64,000 bases of DNA. Source: Candidatus Scalindua sp. (GTDB lineage Bacteria > Planctomycetota > Brocadiia > Brocadiales > Scalinduaceae). Below the pieces are notes generated by a model, which saw only the letters and a program-made list of their open reading frames with translations, made no database searches and was not told the DNA's origin. A program made the position numbers and the translations under genes. The first letter of the stretch is position 1. Each line of letters starts with the position of its first letter. The DNA lies in the NCBI GenBank assembly GCA_030748215.1, contig JASMMK010000054.1, positions 1 to 64,000 on the forward strand, read 5' to 3'. This document shows positions 18,879-27,626 of the stretch, piece by piece.

Positions 18879-19394
18879 ATGAGTTACTTATTACTAAAAA
18901 GAACATATTTAATGGTACTGTTGAGTATTGCAGTGGTGGTCATTTTTGCAACAATTGGTAAGAAAAATGTTCAGGCAGGCGAAGTTGAGCACTCATTTTA
19001 TCTGCCAAGTATTTTCAAACAAGGAATAGATGAACATCTGAAAGAGATAAGGTTTGCAGCAAAATATCCCGGTGTTATCGAAGCTGATGCTCCCTGGGAA
19101 CCGGTGGAAAGGGAACTGACAATAATGCTCTATGACCAGGAAAGAAAGCCCCTTGCAAGCAAGAAGGGCATGAGCCCTGTCCATCTTGATTACACGTATA
19201 CTCAAGTGCAATTAAACAGAGCAAAAATATTGGGTAATACACTCAAAGTTGGTCTTTCAAAATCTCCTCTTAAGACGATAAGCGGAAGCATTAAGATTCG
19301 CATTCCAGATAAAAAAGTGATTGAAGAAGATGACTCTATAAACGTTCGTGGCCCATTCGGAACCTTTAAAGAAGAGGTAGTGGAGGAAGAATAA
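18879..19394 (+). CDS. Small secreted protein of unknown function
   Basis: 171 residues. A strong GGAGGT precedes the ATG, and a signal peptide follows (MVLLSIAVVVIFATIG, possible cut after VQAGE). The mature part is beta-rich with an acidic C-terminus ending KEEVVEEE. I recognise no family. The paired 12-bp repeats in the upstream gap suggest it is individually regulated. Confidence 0.7.
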   Translation: MSYLLLKRTYLMVLLSIAVVVIFATIGKKNVQAGEVEHSFYLPSIFKQGIDEHLKEIRFAAKYPGVIEADAPWEPVERELTIMLYDQERKPLASKKGMSPVHLDYTYTQVQLNRAKILGNTLKVGLSKSPLKTISGSIKIRIPDKKVIEEDDSINVRGPFGTFKEEVVEEE

Positions 19395-19408
19395 AACTCC
19401 ATATTTCA

Positions 19409-20314
19409 TCAAGATAAACTATCATAGCTGATTGAGCGGAAGAATTCAGTCCGCTCCTTTCTGTTTTTAGGTGGTGGTCCCTGGGAAAGGGAGTATAGTC
19501 TCAGTGGTTCGTCACACTGTTGACACAGATGAAAAGGCATAGTGCTTTTCAGAATATCCTGCTTTCTTTCCGCAATTACAGAAATATCATCATCAATCAA
19601 ATTCCCGATTCTTGTTGCACCGGTTAAGTCATGGCAACATGCCAGCACTTCTGCTTCCCATGTAACAAAAGTGTGGAATTGAAACAAGCCACAACTTCCG
19701 GAGTCCAGCCCAAAAGTTTTTAGTTTATATATTTCAGGATTTTTTAGATTTCCTCCACGTCCGTGACATACAGTCATATCAGCTTTGATATTCCGTTCCT
19801 TCCAGAATCTGACAAATGCCCTTAGTTCATCACTGCTTATTTCAGTTGTTATACCTGCAACCCTCAAACCAACTTTTCCGCGAGATAGATTGGCCAGTTC
19901 CAGTGTCCGCTTCAAGGCATCTTCATAAGGTACCATATGGCATAGTTTTTCAAATACATCTCTTTGTATGCTTGGAAATGAAACGGTAATAGAGTTTGGG
20001 TGGGACTCTACAAGTTTTTGTGAAATGCTCTCATTTAATGCTTCAGGATTTACCACTACTCCTACATCACAACCTTTATTACGAATCTCAGATATCCATT
20101 CGAAAACGTTGGGATGTGACAGAGGGTCACCCATTCCGGAAAATGTAATAAGGCTTTCTTCTCTGATAAGTTTATCTGATACGATATTAAACACATCTTC
20201 CGGCATCATGCCTTTTGGTCTGGAGATGGATTCACGAGGGCACATGAGGCATTCGCTACCGCATTGGTTGGTGAGTTCCATATCCACTGATACAAACGAC
20301 CAGTCAGAAGGCAT
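19409..20314 (-). CDS. Radical SAM protein with SPASM-like C-terminus
   Basis: 301 residues from the ATG at 20314, which overlaps the WbsX-like stop by 11 bases; a longer frame to 20494 would overlap that gene by 191 bases. The 4Fe-4S site CGSECLMC (Cys 18, 22, 25) is followed by ITFSGMGDPLSHP, equivalent to the family GGEP. A second Cys cluster appears near CCHDLTG and CQQCDEP, as in SPASM enzymes. Partnering with a WbsX-like gene suggests a role in modifying a surface glycan or peptide. Substrate unknown. Confidence 0.85.
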   Translation of the reverse strand: MPSDWSFVSVDMELTNQCGSECLMCPRESISRPKGMMPEDVFNIVSDKLIREESLITFSGMGDPLSHPNVFEWISEIRNKGCDVGVVVNPEALNESISQKLVESHPNSITVSFPSIQRDVFEKLCHMVPYEDALKRTLELANLSRGKVGLRVAGITTEISSDELRAFVRFWKERNIKADMTVCHGRGGNLKNPEIYKLKTFGLDSGSCGLFQFHTFVTWEAEVLACCHDLTGATRIGNLIDDDISVIAERKQDILKSTMPFHLCQQCDEPLRLYSLSQGPPPKNRKERTEFFRSISYDSLS

Positions 20315-21431
20315 TCTGTTTTGCCTCCATGACCGCTTCCAGCCACGCAGTACCGAAGCGTTTGTCCGGTTCCAGGTAATGACCTTCACTCCACTCATTC
20401 CATGATGCAATGAATGAGAGTTGAGGCTTGTTGAACTCTTTTGTATATTTGATTGCACGGCCAAGAAAATCGGAGAATAGTGAGGGGTCTTCATTTACCA
20501 CTACAGGCCACCAGGGGTAGCGTTCAGGTTTATGATAGCCTTTAACAGCGGCCCGTGGTGTTGCATCCCACCCGGGCGAAACAGATGGGAAATATGTAAG
20601 TCCTGACTTATCGGCAAATCCTTTCCATTCGCTGCTACGCTTCTTTACCAGTTTTCCATAATCCTGCTGGTACTCACCCTTCCAGTCAGGAAGCCATACA
20701 TAGTGGCTAATACTGTCAAACCCTGCTTTTTTGAACTCACTAATTTTTGCAGGTGCCGGATTAATGGCTATCAGGTGAAGGCCGGGATAGCCTTTTTTTC
20801 TCAGATAGTCTTTAGCTTTATGGATCGCCAGTGACGCAAGTCCTTCGCCCAACTGTCGTAGAAAAAAGGTGCTGTCAAATATGGAGAACATTGGCATTTC
20901 GTTTACGCGAAAATAGTTTGATCTTGAAAAATATTTCTCCTCGATGAATTTTATCAGCTCTACAAAATCATCCGGGTCAGTGTAAACAAGTCTGCCCGGA
21001 CCAATGTTATGGCTGGATTTGTGTTTTACCGGAAGGATTCCCCTGGGCATACGGTTTGCCCACATCAGGGCGAAAGGAAAATCACCGCTACCATCAGTGG
21101 CGAGAAATCCATTATCCAGGGCTGCCTCTAAGACACGCTTTCCCCGTGACCAGAAAAAGCCGTGTACAAAGAAGTCCACACCATATTTACGTGCAAGGCC
21201 AACTTGCTTCTGTGCGGTAGAGGGAATTGAATCATCATAAGGGTCATCATCAGGCAGCCGCGGCTGGTTATGATCAGAGAACCGTTTCGGTGCATTCATC
21301 ACAAGATCCCATTCACTCCAGCCTGGCGAAAATTTCCTGTCCCGTTCAGCACAAGCATGCCAGCCCGGATATACATACGCGCCGATTTTTATATTATTAT
21401 CTGAATCACTCAATTCTTCATTTCCTGCCAA
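20304..21431 (-). CDS. WbsX-like / GH99-like domain protein
   Basis: 375 residues from a TTG at 21431 (start uncertain). The family pattern is clear: IGAYVYPGWH, GWSEWDLVMNA, KYGVDFFVHGFFW, FALMWANR, YFRVNEMPMFSIF and the ending IASWNEWSEGHYLEPD. These proteins resemble GH99 endo-mannosidases and are found in O-antigen and exopolysaccharide loci; glycoside hydrolase or transferase activity is not settled. It is translationally coupled to the radical SAM gene downstream. Confidence 0.88.
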   Translation of the reverse strand: MAGNEELSDSDNNIKIGAYVYPGWHACAERDRKFSPGWSEWDLVMNAPKRFSDHNQPRLPDDDPYDDSIPSTAQKQVGLARKYGVDFFVHGFFWSRGKRVLEAALDNGFLATDGSGDFPFALMWANRMPRGILPVKHKSSHNIGPGRLVYTDPDDFVELIKFIEEKYFSRSNYFRVNEMPMFSIFDSTFFLRQLGEGLASLAIHKAKDYLRKKGYPGLHLIAINPAPAKISEFKKAGFDSISHYVWLPDWKGEYQQDYGKLVKKRSSEWKGFADKSGLTYFPSVSPGWDATPRAAVKGYHKPERYPWWPVVVNEDPSLFSDFLGRAIKYTKEFNKPQLSFIASWNEWSEGHYLEPDKRFGTAWLEAVMEAKQNAF

Positions 21432-21604
21432 ACTGGAAAGTAACGTAAAATGTCATTTTTGCATTCAGTTTTAATTTGTATCATTTTATTCCCAATTTTT
21501 CCATTTTTTTAAGAATTACGACTTAACCATTTTATAGGGTAAAATCACAGAAATTTCCTAAAGAATAGTGATAAGAATACCGATAATAAGTACAGGGAGA
21601 TTAG

Positions 21605-21913
21605 TTGAGACAGCAGAGGAAACACTTATTAGTGTTAAAAAAGTTCACTCATATGATAAGGATGAACATTGATATGGATAATGAGACATATTCCGCGCTT
21701 ATTAAAACAATTAAGGAACGGATTGAGTATCTGGAGAATAACGATCCGGGTAATCCAAATCTTGAAGAACTTAAATTGCTGTTGTCAGACAATGTATCGA
21801 AAGATGGGAAAATCCAGGTCAGGTTTTCCCTGTTGAATAAAAAAGCCCATTATCATTTCTCAAACTACGCAGACTATCTTCACAGGTACGAGAAAGAGCA
21901 CTTATGTAATTGA
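21605..21913 (+). CDS. Small hypothetical protein
   Basis: Up to 102 residues. The TTG at 21605 has GGGAGA 6 bases upstream; an ATG at 21662 (MNIDMDNETY) is also possible and would give 83 residues. The body is helical (IKTIKERIEYLEN), then beta-like, ending HYHFSNYADYLHRYEKE. I recognise no family. It is convergent with the TPR gene, 10 bases apart. Confidence 0.5.
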   Translation: MRQQRKHLLVLKKFTHMIRMNIDMDNETYSALIKTIKERIEYLENNDPGNPNLEELKLLLSDNVSKDGKIQVRFSLLNKKAHYHFSNYADYLHRYEKEHLCN

Positions 21914-21923
21914 TTCATTAACA

Positions 21924-23930
21924 CTATCCCAGATGCGTTGCAAGCAATCTTGATTTTTCTTTGATAAACGATTTTGTTTCATCGTCAATATCAGCATTTT
22001 CAAGCCACGAATCTAATTTGCTGAAATCCCACCATACAGTAAAATTGCTTTTAAGGATTTGATCAAGTTCTCTTTCTGATAGAGATGTATCCGCGCCAAG
22101 AAGCTTCTTGACAATGCAATCGATATAAATGGCCAATGCCTTTGTCTCTTTATTATTTGATAAAGCCAGCGCCTTTGTAATAGCAGCTAGTGCGCTATCA
22201 TAATTACCTGTAAAGATATCTATTTTTGAAAGGTATACGTAGTGATAAGCATCCTCCGGGGCTAACTCGATTGCTTTATTATAATCTGCTGATGCTTTCT
22301 CATACTGCTCAAGTCCGCTATAAGCAAGTCCTCTATTACTATATACAGTGTCATTTTCAGGATCTAATTCTATTGTTTTACTATAGTCTTTAATTGCCTT
22401 CTCGTACTGCCTGGTTGTAAAAAGAATGTTTGCTCTGTTGTTGTAAGCAGGAGCATATTCCGGGTCGAGCTCAATTGCTTTAGCGTAGTTTATAATTGAA
22501 TTCTTATACTGTTTGAGTCTGCCATAAGCATCTCCTTTTCTGCCGTAAGCGATTACATTTTCAGGGTCTAATTCGATTGTCTTATTGTAGTCTTCAATCG
22601 CCTTCTTATACTGCTTGAGACTATAATAGGCATCCCCTCTGTTAAGATAAGCATATTGATTTTCCGGGTTTAATCTTATTGTATCACTTAAATATGTAAT
22701 TGAAGAAGGATGGTTCTCATTAGAATGTTCACTAAAGCCTTCTTTATGTCTGCCTTCAAAAATATATTCTCTCTCTGCCTTCTTCTTGGTTAGAACTTCA
22801 TCGTAGTCAAGTAGAGTGGTAATCGTTCTATCCGGAGCTATCTGGGCTTGTTTGTTCGTTGCCGCTTCATCTGACTCTTTACTTGAATTGACAGGTAAGC
22901 TCTCTACTGAATCTTCTCTCTTTGTAGTATGTGATGGTGCCTCTGTCTGTTTTCTATCCTCACCTTGCAAATCAGCTAAAACTCTGTTTTTTTTGAGTCC
23001 AATCTTTTTTTCTGATTTGCCAAATATCTTATCTGCTCTTTCGTCTAGCCTGGAATTCAATTCCTGACGTAACTCATTAATAGCGCTTTCTGACTTCTCT
23101 TTTATAAGTGTGTCTGTGTAGTCCTTTGTGGCATATTTTGTAGCTTCCATATTGGCTTGTCTTTGCATCTCTGCCATTACAGTATCGTTTGCTGTTTCCT
23201 TAATTTTGCTGTAACCAATCAATGAAAGAATGATTATCACGACAACAAAAGCAGAGCCAATGCCTATGCCTATGACGTACATGCGATTTGCCAGTGTTGT
23301 CGACCTTGAGGTTTTTAGCAACTCTTCTGCATGCTTCCTATACTCATTTCGTAAACTGGATGAAATGTTGTCAATTTTTAGTTTTATTTTTTCATCAAGC
23401 TCATATAACAGTTTAGTAGTATTCTCTTCAATTTTGTCTTCTGTGCCAGAACGTAATGCATTGATGGTGTCACCTATTTTTTGATCAAACGCATTAGATA
23501 GTCTGGTTAGACTCTCTTCTTTTTCCTTCTCTATGTCGGAGCGTAATGTATTGATGGAGTTCTCTATTTTTTGATCAAACGCACTAGATAGTCTGGTTAG
23601 ACTCTCCTCTATTTTCTTTTCAATGTCAGAATGTGCTGCATTAGTAGCGCTCGCTACCTTTTGTTCATACTCGTTAGATAGATTAGTTATAGCTTCCTCC
23701 AATCTGCTTTTTATGTCAGAATGTGATGTGCCAATGGAAGCTTCTGCTTTTTCTCGTGTAGGTTTTTCTGAAAAGTCCTTTGTGGTCTGTTTTGTCGGCT
23801 CCGGATCAGTCTGATTTTCGATAGGCGGTGTTGTAGAATCTTTTGTGGTGTTTTTACTCTTGTTGGACCCAAAAAATGAAAGAAATCCTTTTTTTGATGC
23901 CTTTGTGGGGTGCTTCTTATTCTCTGCCAT
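21924..23930 (-). CDS. Membrane-anchored coiled-coil protein with TPR domain
   Basis: 668 residues. Residues 1-70 are Lys/Thr/Ser-rich; about 71-194 form four 30-residue coiled-coil repeats (pattern SDIEKKIEESLTRLSSAFDQ). One membrane helix lies at about 218-239 (GIGIGSAFVVVIIILSLIGY), then a second coiled coil. From about 430 six or more TPR units follow (YSLKQYKKAIEDYNKTIELD and similar). There is no signal peptide, so the N-terminal coiled coil is probably cytoplasmic and the TPR part on the other side of the membrane. Probably a scaffold. A GGAGAG site lies before the ATG. Confidence 0.85.
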   Translation of the reverse strand: MAENKKHPTKASKKGFLSFFGSNKSKNTTKDSTTPPIENQTDPEPTKQTTKDFSEKPTREKAEASIGTSHSDIKSRLEEAITNLSNEYEQKVASATNAAHSDIEKKIEESLTRLSSAFDQKIENSINTLRSDIEKEKEESLTRLSNAFDQKIGDTINALRSGTEDKIEENTTKLLYELDEKIKLKIDNISSSLRNEYRKHAEELLKTSRSTTLANRMYVIGIGIGSAFVVVIIILSLIGYSKIKETANDTVMAEMQRQANMEATKYATKDYTDTLIKEKSESAINELRQELNSRLDERADKIFGKSEKKIGLKKNRVLADLQGEDRKQTEAPSHTTKREDSVESLPVNSSKESDEAATNKQAQIAPDRTITTLLDYDEVLTKKKAEREYIFEGRHKEGFSEHSNENHPSSITYLSDTIRLNPENQYAYLNRGDAYYSLKQYKKAIEDYNKTIELDPENVIAYGRKGDAYGRLKQYKNSIINYAKAIELDPEYAPAYNNRANILFTTRQYEKAIKDYSKTIELDPENDTVYSNRGLAYSGLEQYEKASADYNKAIELAPEDAYHYVYLSKIDIFTGNYDSALAAITKALALSNNKETKALAIYIDCIVKKLLGADTSLSERELDQILKSNFTVWWDFSKLDSWLENADIDDETKSFIKEKSRLLATHLG
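23361..23720 (-). repeat. 90-bp coding repeat, four units
   Basis: Units of 30 codons encode SDIxxxxEEx(I/L)TxLSxxxxQK at residues 71, 101, 131 and 161 of the coiled-coil TPR protein. The middle two are nearly identical in DNA and protein; the outer two are diverged. This points to recent duplication of the inner unit. Confidence 0.8.
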
Positions 23931-24172
23931 CGCTACTCTCCTTCGAATCAGGCTAAGTGCATCGAGTGATTTTCACGTGTTATAGCAAATATATGTGGAT
24001 TGTTCAAGAGTGGATAGCTTTGAGCAGATCTCAAGATAAAAATGGTACATACTATGGGTTATTTTCATGGTTGACAAACAAACAGGGAGTAAATAGAATA
24101 TTTAGTAGTTTGCGGAGTTGCGCTTGTGCGTACAAATGGTTTTGACTGTTAACATTGATTCTTTAATATAAT
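23931..24172. other. Intergenic region before the structured RNA
   Basis: Together with the RNA element this makes a 449-base gap between the TPR gene and truA. I see no supported gene in 23931-24172. It should hold the TPR-gene promoter (minus) and the promoter for the RNA and truA (plus). Confidence 0.4.
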
Positions 24173-24260
24173 GGGGTGCTGGTGTCGGGGAAAAGCCTTG
24201 ACAGTAACTTACCTAGTTTTGGGCTTATCTGGGTAGCTTCGCCACCAAGCACCCCTTTTT
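24173..24260 (+). ncRNA. Candidate pseudoknotted RNA ending in an intrinsic terminator
   Basis: The outer stem GGGGTGCT+GGTG (24173-24184) pairs with CACC-A-AGCACCCC (24243-24255) with one bulge, followed by TTTTT. Inside, AAGCCT (24193-24198) can pair with GGGCTT (24221-24226), while TTACCTAG (24209-24216) can pair over 8 bp (G-U allowed) with CTGGGTAG (24229-24236). The two inner helices interleave, forming a pseudoknot. It lies 120 bases upstream of truA. It lacks the SRP RNA tetraloop region and I match it to no named family. Folding was done by eye. Confidence 0.5.
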
Positions 24261-24379
24261 AGTTCCATTGAGAATAAGCTTTCAGTACATTTGTTTATTA
24301 TCTGCTCTTAGCTCACTCTTTAACCGGCGCTGTCCCTTTGCTTTAATGAACTATGCTTCTCCTCTTGTAGAAACTTCTC

Positions 24380-25111
24380 GTGAATAACATAAAACTTGTT
24401 ATAGAGTATGATGGTACGAATTATGTCGGGTGGCAGCAGCAGAAGAATGGTATCACAATTCATGGAAAGCTTACCAAAGCGATAGAGAAGGTTGTTCATG
24501 AAGAGGTAACACTCCACGGTTCTGGCAGAACTGACGCCGGTACTCACGCAGTTGGTCAGGTTGCAAACTTTCAAATTGAATCGAAAATTCCTGTCTATAA
24601 CCTGGTAAAGGCAATAAATTCTTATCTTCCAAAAGACATCGTAGTAAGATCTGCGAAGAAAGTTCCTGAGAAGTTCCATTCCCGCTATAGTGCAAAATCC
24701 AAGACATACTGTTACACGATTTTAAACAGCAAGATCAGAGATGCAATCGGCGGGGATTATTGCCTACATTACAGTGTTCCTTTAGATATTGAAAAAATGC
24801 AGAAAGCGTCAAAGGCACTGATGGGCAAACATGATTTCAGTGCATTCAAATCAAAATCAGAAGTTCTCAGTAGTGTAAGGACTATAATGAAACTGGAGAT
24901 TAAAAAGAAGGGTAAATTCTTGACGTTTACTATTGAGGCAGACGGGTTTCTGTATAAAATGGTCAGGTCAATTGTTGGAACCTTGCTTGAGGTAGGTAAG
25001 GGGAAGATGACCATCACAGAATTTAAAAAGATAGTAAAATCCAGGACCAGGGAAAAGGCAGGAAATACTGTTGCAGCAAGCGGTTTATGCCTTTTAAAGG
25101 TTAAGTATTAA
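24380..25111 (+). CDS. truA: tRNA pseudouridine(38-40) synthase TruA
   Basis: 243 residues from GTG at 24380. The N-terminus IEYDGTNYVGWQQQ and the catalytic GSGRTDAGTHAVGQ (Asp about 52) are diagnostic. The C-terminal LYKMVRSIVGTLLEVG is the second half of the duplicated fold. The enzyme makes pseudouridine in the tRNA anticodon arm. It begins a plus-strand run of translation-related genes. Confidence 0.97.
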   Translation: MNNIKLVIEYDGTNYVGWQQQKNGITIHGKLTKAIEKVVHEEVTLHGSGRTDAGTHAVGQVANFQIESKIPVYNLVKAINSYLPKDIVVRSAKKVPEKFHSRYSAKSKTYCYTILNSKIRDAIGGDYCLHYSVPLDIEKMQKASKALMGKHDFSAFKSKSEVLSSVRTIMKLEIKKKGKFLTFTIEADGFLYKMVRSIVGTLLEVGKGKMTITEFKKIVKSRTREKAGNTVAASGLCLLKVKY

Positions 25112-25204
25112 TCGTACAGTTTTATCTTGGTAATCAAGAAAGACATTTGTTAAAATCAAAAACCGATAAAAAGTGAATCTTAATGGCAAAATAGAGAGGT
25201 TAAT

Positions 25205-25528
25205 ATGACGATTAGTATTCAAGATTTTTCTCAAATAGACTTAAGGGTTGCAGTGATAACTGCTGCTGAAGAGCACCCGGATGCAGATAAACTGCTGGTT
25301 CTGAAGGTTGATGCAGGTGATGGAGAGAAACAGCTGGTGGCTGGCATAAAGACTCATTACAGTGTGGAGGAGCTCGTTGGCAAGAAAATCATTGTTGTCA
25401 ATAATCTTACCCCGGCTGTTTTAAGAGGCGTGGAAAGCAACGGTATGCTTCTTGCCGCAAGAGATGGCGATGATGTAGTATTAATTACTACAGATAAGGA
25501 CGTAGGACCCGGTTCCAGGGTTCAGTAA
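25205..25528 (+). CDS. tRNA-binding domain protein (MetRS beta / CsaA / Trbp111 type)
   Basis: 107 residues forming a single EMAPII-like OB fold: IDLRVAVITAAEEHPDADKL, then LVAGIKTHYSVEELVGK, VVNNLTPAVLRGVESNGMLL. This equals the C-terminal appendix of methionyl-tRNA synthetase, here free-standing, and dimerises to bind tRNA. AGAGAGG precedes the ATG. It lies between truA and an rRNA modification gene. Confidence 0.92.
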   Translation: MTISIQDFSQIDLRVAVITAAEEHPDADKLLVLKVDAGDGEKQLVAGIKTHYSVEELVGKKIIVVNNLTPAVLRGVESNGMLLAARDGDDVVLITTDKDVGPGSRVQ

Positions 25529-25577
25529 TAGTAATTAGAATAGAGCGAATTTTCCTTTATTTTCTATATAACAAATC

Positions 25578-26300
25578 ATGGAAAGACTCCACAAATTTTT
25601 AGCTGAAGCAGGTCTGGGTTCCAGACGCAAATGTGAAAGCTTAATAGAATCCGGACGTGTATCAATTGGTGGTAAACGTGTAACGAAGATGGGCCAAATG
25701 GTAGACCCGGTTAAGGACAGAGTTTATTGTGACGGCGAGTCTATAAAAAAGCAGAAGAAGATATATTTCCTTCTCAATAAACCCAGAGGATATGTCTGTA
25801 CAAATGTTGCACACTCTAAGGACCCCAGGGCTATTGATTTATTAAACCATATAGAGCAGAGAGTATATACCGTAGGGCGGCTTGATAAAGATAGTGAAGG
25901 GCTTATTATAATAACTAATGATGGCGAACTGGCAAATCTGCTTTCTCATCCCAGGTATGGAATAGAGAAGACATATTTAGCAGTAGTTAAAGGAAGAGTT
26001 TCTGATCCGTCTATACGAGCTCTCAGGCGGGGCGTTTGGATTTCTGAGGGCAAGGCATCGCCTGCCAGGGTTAAAATTATTTCAAGAAGATACAAGCACA
26101 GTGCCATAGAGATAGTGCTCAGAGAAGGTAAGAACAGAGAGATCAGACGCATACTTGCTAAAATAGAACATCCGGTTATCTCACTGAAAAGAGTGGAAAT
26201 CGGGCCTTTGAAAATGCACTACAATCTAAAGGTTGGAAAATACAGGGCACTAAGTAAGAAAGAGGTTGAGAGCTTGTACGCACTCGCGGTTTCCTGTTAA
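25578..26300 (+). CDS. rluB: Ribosomal large-subunit pseudouridine synthase, RluB/RsuA family
   Basis: 240 residues. An N-terminal S4 RNA-binding domain (MERLHKFLAEAGLGSRRKCE) is followed by the RsuA-family catalytic domain with YTVGRLDKDSEGLIIITNDG (Asp about 103). The ending EGKNREIRRILAKI is typical. The family modifies 23S (RluB/E/F) or 16S (RsuA) rRNA; length and the S4 start favour RluB, but specificity cannot be proven from sequence alone. Confidence 0.92.
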   Translation: MERLHKFLAEAGLGSRRKCESLIESGRVSIGGKRVTKMGQMVDPVKDRVYCDGESIKKQKKIYFLLNKPRGYVCTNVAHSKDPRAIDLLNHIEQRVYTVGRLDKDSEGLIIITNDGELANLLSHPRYGIEKTYLAVVKGRVSDPSIRALRRGVWISEGKASPARVKIISRRYKHSAIEIVLREGKNREIRRILAKIEHPVISLKRVEIGPLKMHYNLKVGKYRALSKKEVESLYALAVSC

Positions 26301-26342
26301 TATTTTGATACATCACGAGAAAAGAAAAACGGAGAGATATAA

Positions 26343-27626
26343 ATGACGCAGTTAAAGCAGGCGAGGTTAAACAAAATAACACCTGAGATGGAACGGGTTG
26401 CACAGCTTGAGGGCTGCGATGTTGAAACTTTAAGGTCAAACATGGCTGAAGGAAAGGCCGTAATTCCATGTAATAAGAAGCATTCAATAAAGAAAATCTG
26501 TGGTATAGGCAAGGATCTTAGAACTAAAGTCAACGCAAACATCGGTACGTCAGCTGACTATCATGGCGTGGAAGAAGAGCTGGAAAAACTTCGTGCCGCT
26601 GAAGACGCACAGGCAGATACCGTAATGGATCTCAGTACTGGTGGGAATCTCCGTGAGGTCAGGCGGGAGATTATGAGAAACTGTTCGATTACAATAGGCA
26701 GTGTTCCTATCTATGAAGCTGCAGTTGATGCAGTTACGAAAAAGCACTCAGTCAGAGATATGACGGCCGCAAGCATGATTGACGCGATAAAGCGTCATTG
26801 CGAAGATGGGATCGATTATATTACGGTCCATTGTGGTGCGACACATGGTGTCTTGAAACATCTGATGGATCAGAAAAGAGTATGCGGTGTTGTCAGCAGG
26901 GGAGGTTCCTTTCTTGTAGATTGGATGTCTTTTCATAAGAAAGAAAACCCGCTTTACGAACAGTTTGATGAGATTTTGTCGATCGCACATGAATACGATG
27001 TAACCCTGAGCCTGGGAGATGCATTGAGGCCGGGCGCATTAGTGGATGCTTGTGACAGGGCTCAGATTTATGAATTGAATGTATTGGCAGAGCTTACTCA
27101 AAGAGCGTGGGATGCGGATGTACAGGTTATAGTAGAGGGCCCGGGACACGTTCCTCTCAATCAAATTCAATCTCAGATCCAGTTACAGAAGGAACTTTGC
27201 AAAGGTGCACCATTTTACGTTCTTGGACCAATTGTAACAGACATTGCCCCGGGTTATGATCATATCACATCTGCAATAGGGGGTGCTATTGCGGCATCCG
27301 CCGGTGCTGATTTTCTGTGTTACGTTACACCGACAGAACACCTGGGGCTGCCGAAGCCACAGGATGTACATGATGGTGTAATTGCGGTGCGTATCGCAGC
27401 ACATGCTGCTGATATCGCAAAAGGTATAAAGTCTGCCTGGGAATGGGACAAAACAATGTCTCAGCTCAGACGAAAGCGTGACTGGGAAGGGCAGTTCTCA
27501 ACGTGTATTGATCCGGATCATGCGAGGAAAATAAGAGAAAAGGGCACACCACAGAATGCTGACGTTTGCTCAATGTGTGCTGAATTTTGTGTTTTTAAGG
27601 TGGCAGATGACGGTACAGATAATTAA
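26343..27626 (+). CDS. thiC: Phosphomethylpyrimidine synthase ThiC (short type)
   Basis: 427 residues, a radical SAM enzyme turning aminoimidazole ribotide into the thiamine pyrimidine. NANIGTSADYHGVEEELEKL, MDLSTGGNLREVR, VEGPGHVPLNQI and YDHITSAIGGA are all ThiC signatures. The C-terminal cluster motif is CSMCAEFC (about residues 409-416), spacing CX2CX3C, as I recall for short ThiC of archaea and anaerobes; the long E. coli type is CX2CX4C. The related 5-hydroxybenzimidazole synthase (BzaF) is an alternative. No TPP riboswitch fits in the 42-base gap before it. Confidence 0.92.
   Translation: MTQLKQARLNKITPEMERVAQLEGCDVETLRSNMAEGKAVIPCNKKHSIKKICGIGKDLRTKVNANIGTSADYHGVEEELEKLRAAEDAQADTVMDLSTGGNLREVRREIMRNCSITIGSVPIYEAAVDAVTKKHSVRDMTAASMIDAIKRHCEDGIDYITVHCGATHGVLKHLMDQKRVCGVVSRGGSFLVDWMSFHKKENPLYEQFDEILSIAHEYDVTLSLGDALRPGALVDACDRAQIYELNVLAELTQRAWDADVQVIVEGPGHVPLNQIQSQIQLQKELCKGAPFYVLGPIVTDIAPGYDHITSAIGGAIAASAGADFLCYVTPTEHLGLPKPQDVHDGVIAVRIAAHAADIAKGIKSAWEWDKTMSQLRRKRDWEGQFSTCIDPDHARKIREKGTPQNADVCSMCAEFCVFKVADDGTDN

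Noticed and set aside
20304-20494. Long start of the radical SAM gene at 20494
   Set aside because: It would overlap the WbsX-like gene by 191 bases; the ATG at 20314 gives a usual N-terminus and an 11-base coupling overlap.
24173-24260. Bacterial 4.5S SRP RNA
   Set aside because: The conserved GGAA-tetraloop and AGCA asymmetric loop region of SRP RNA is absent.
26300-26342. TPP riboswitch before thiC
   Set aside because: The gap to the upstream gene is only 42 bases and contains no CTGAGA or thi-box.
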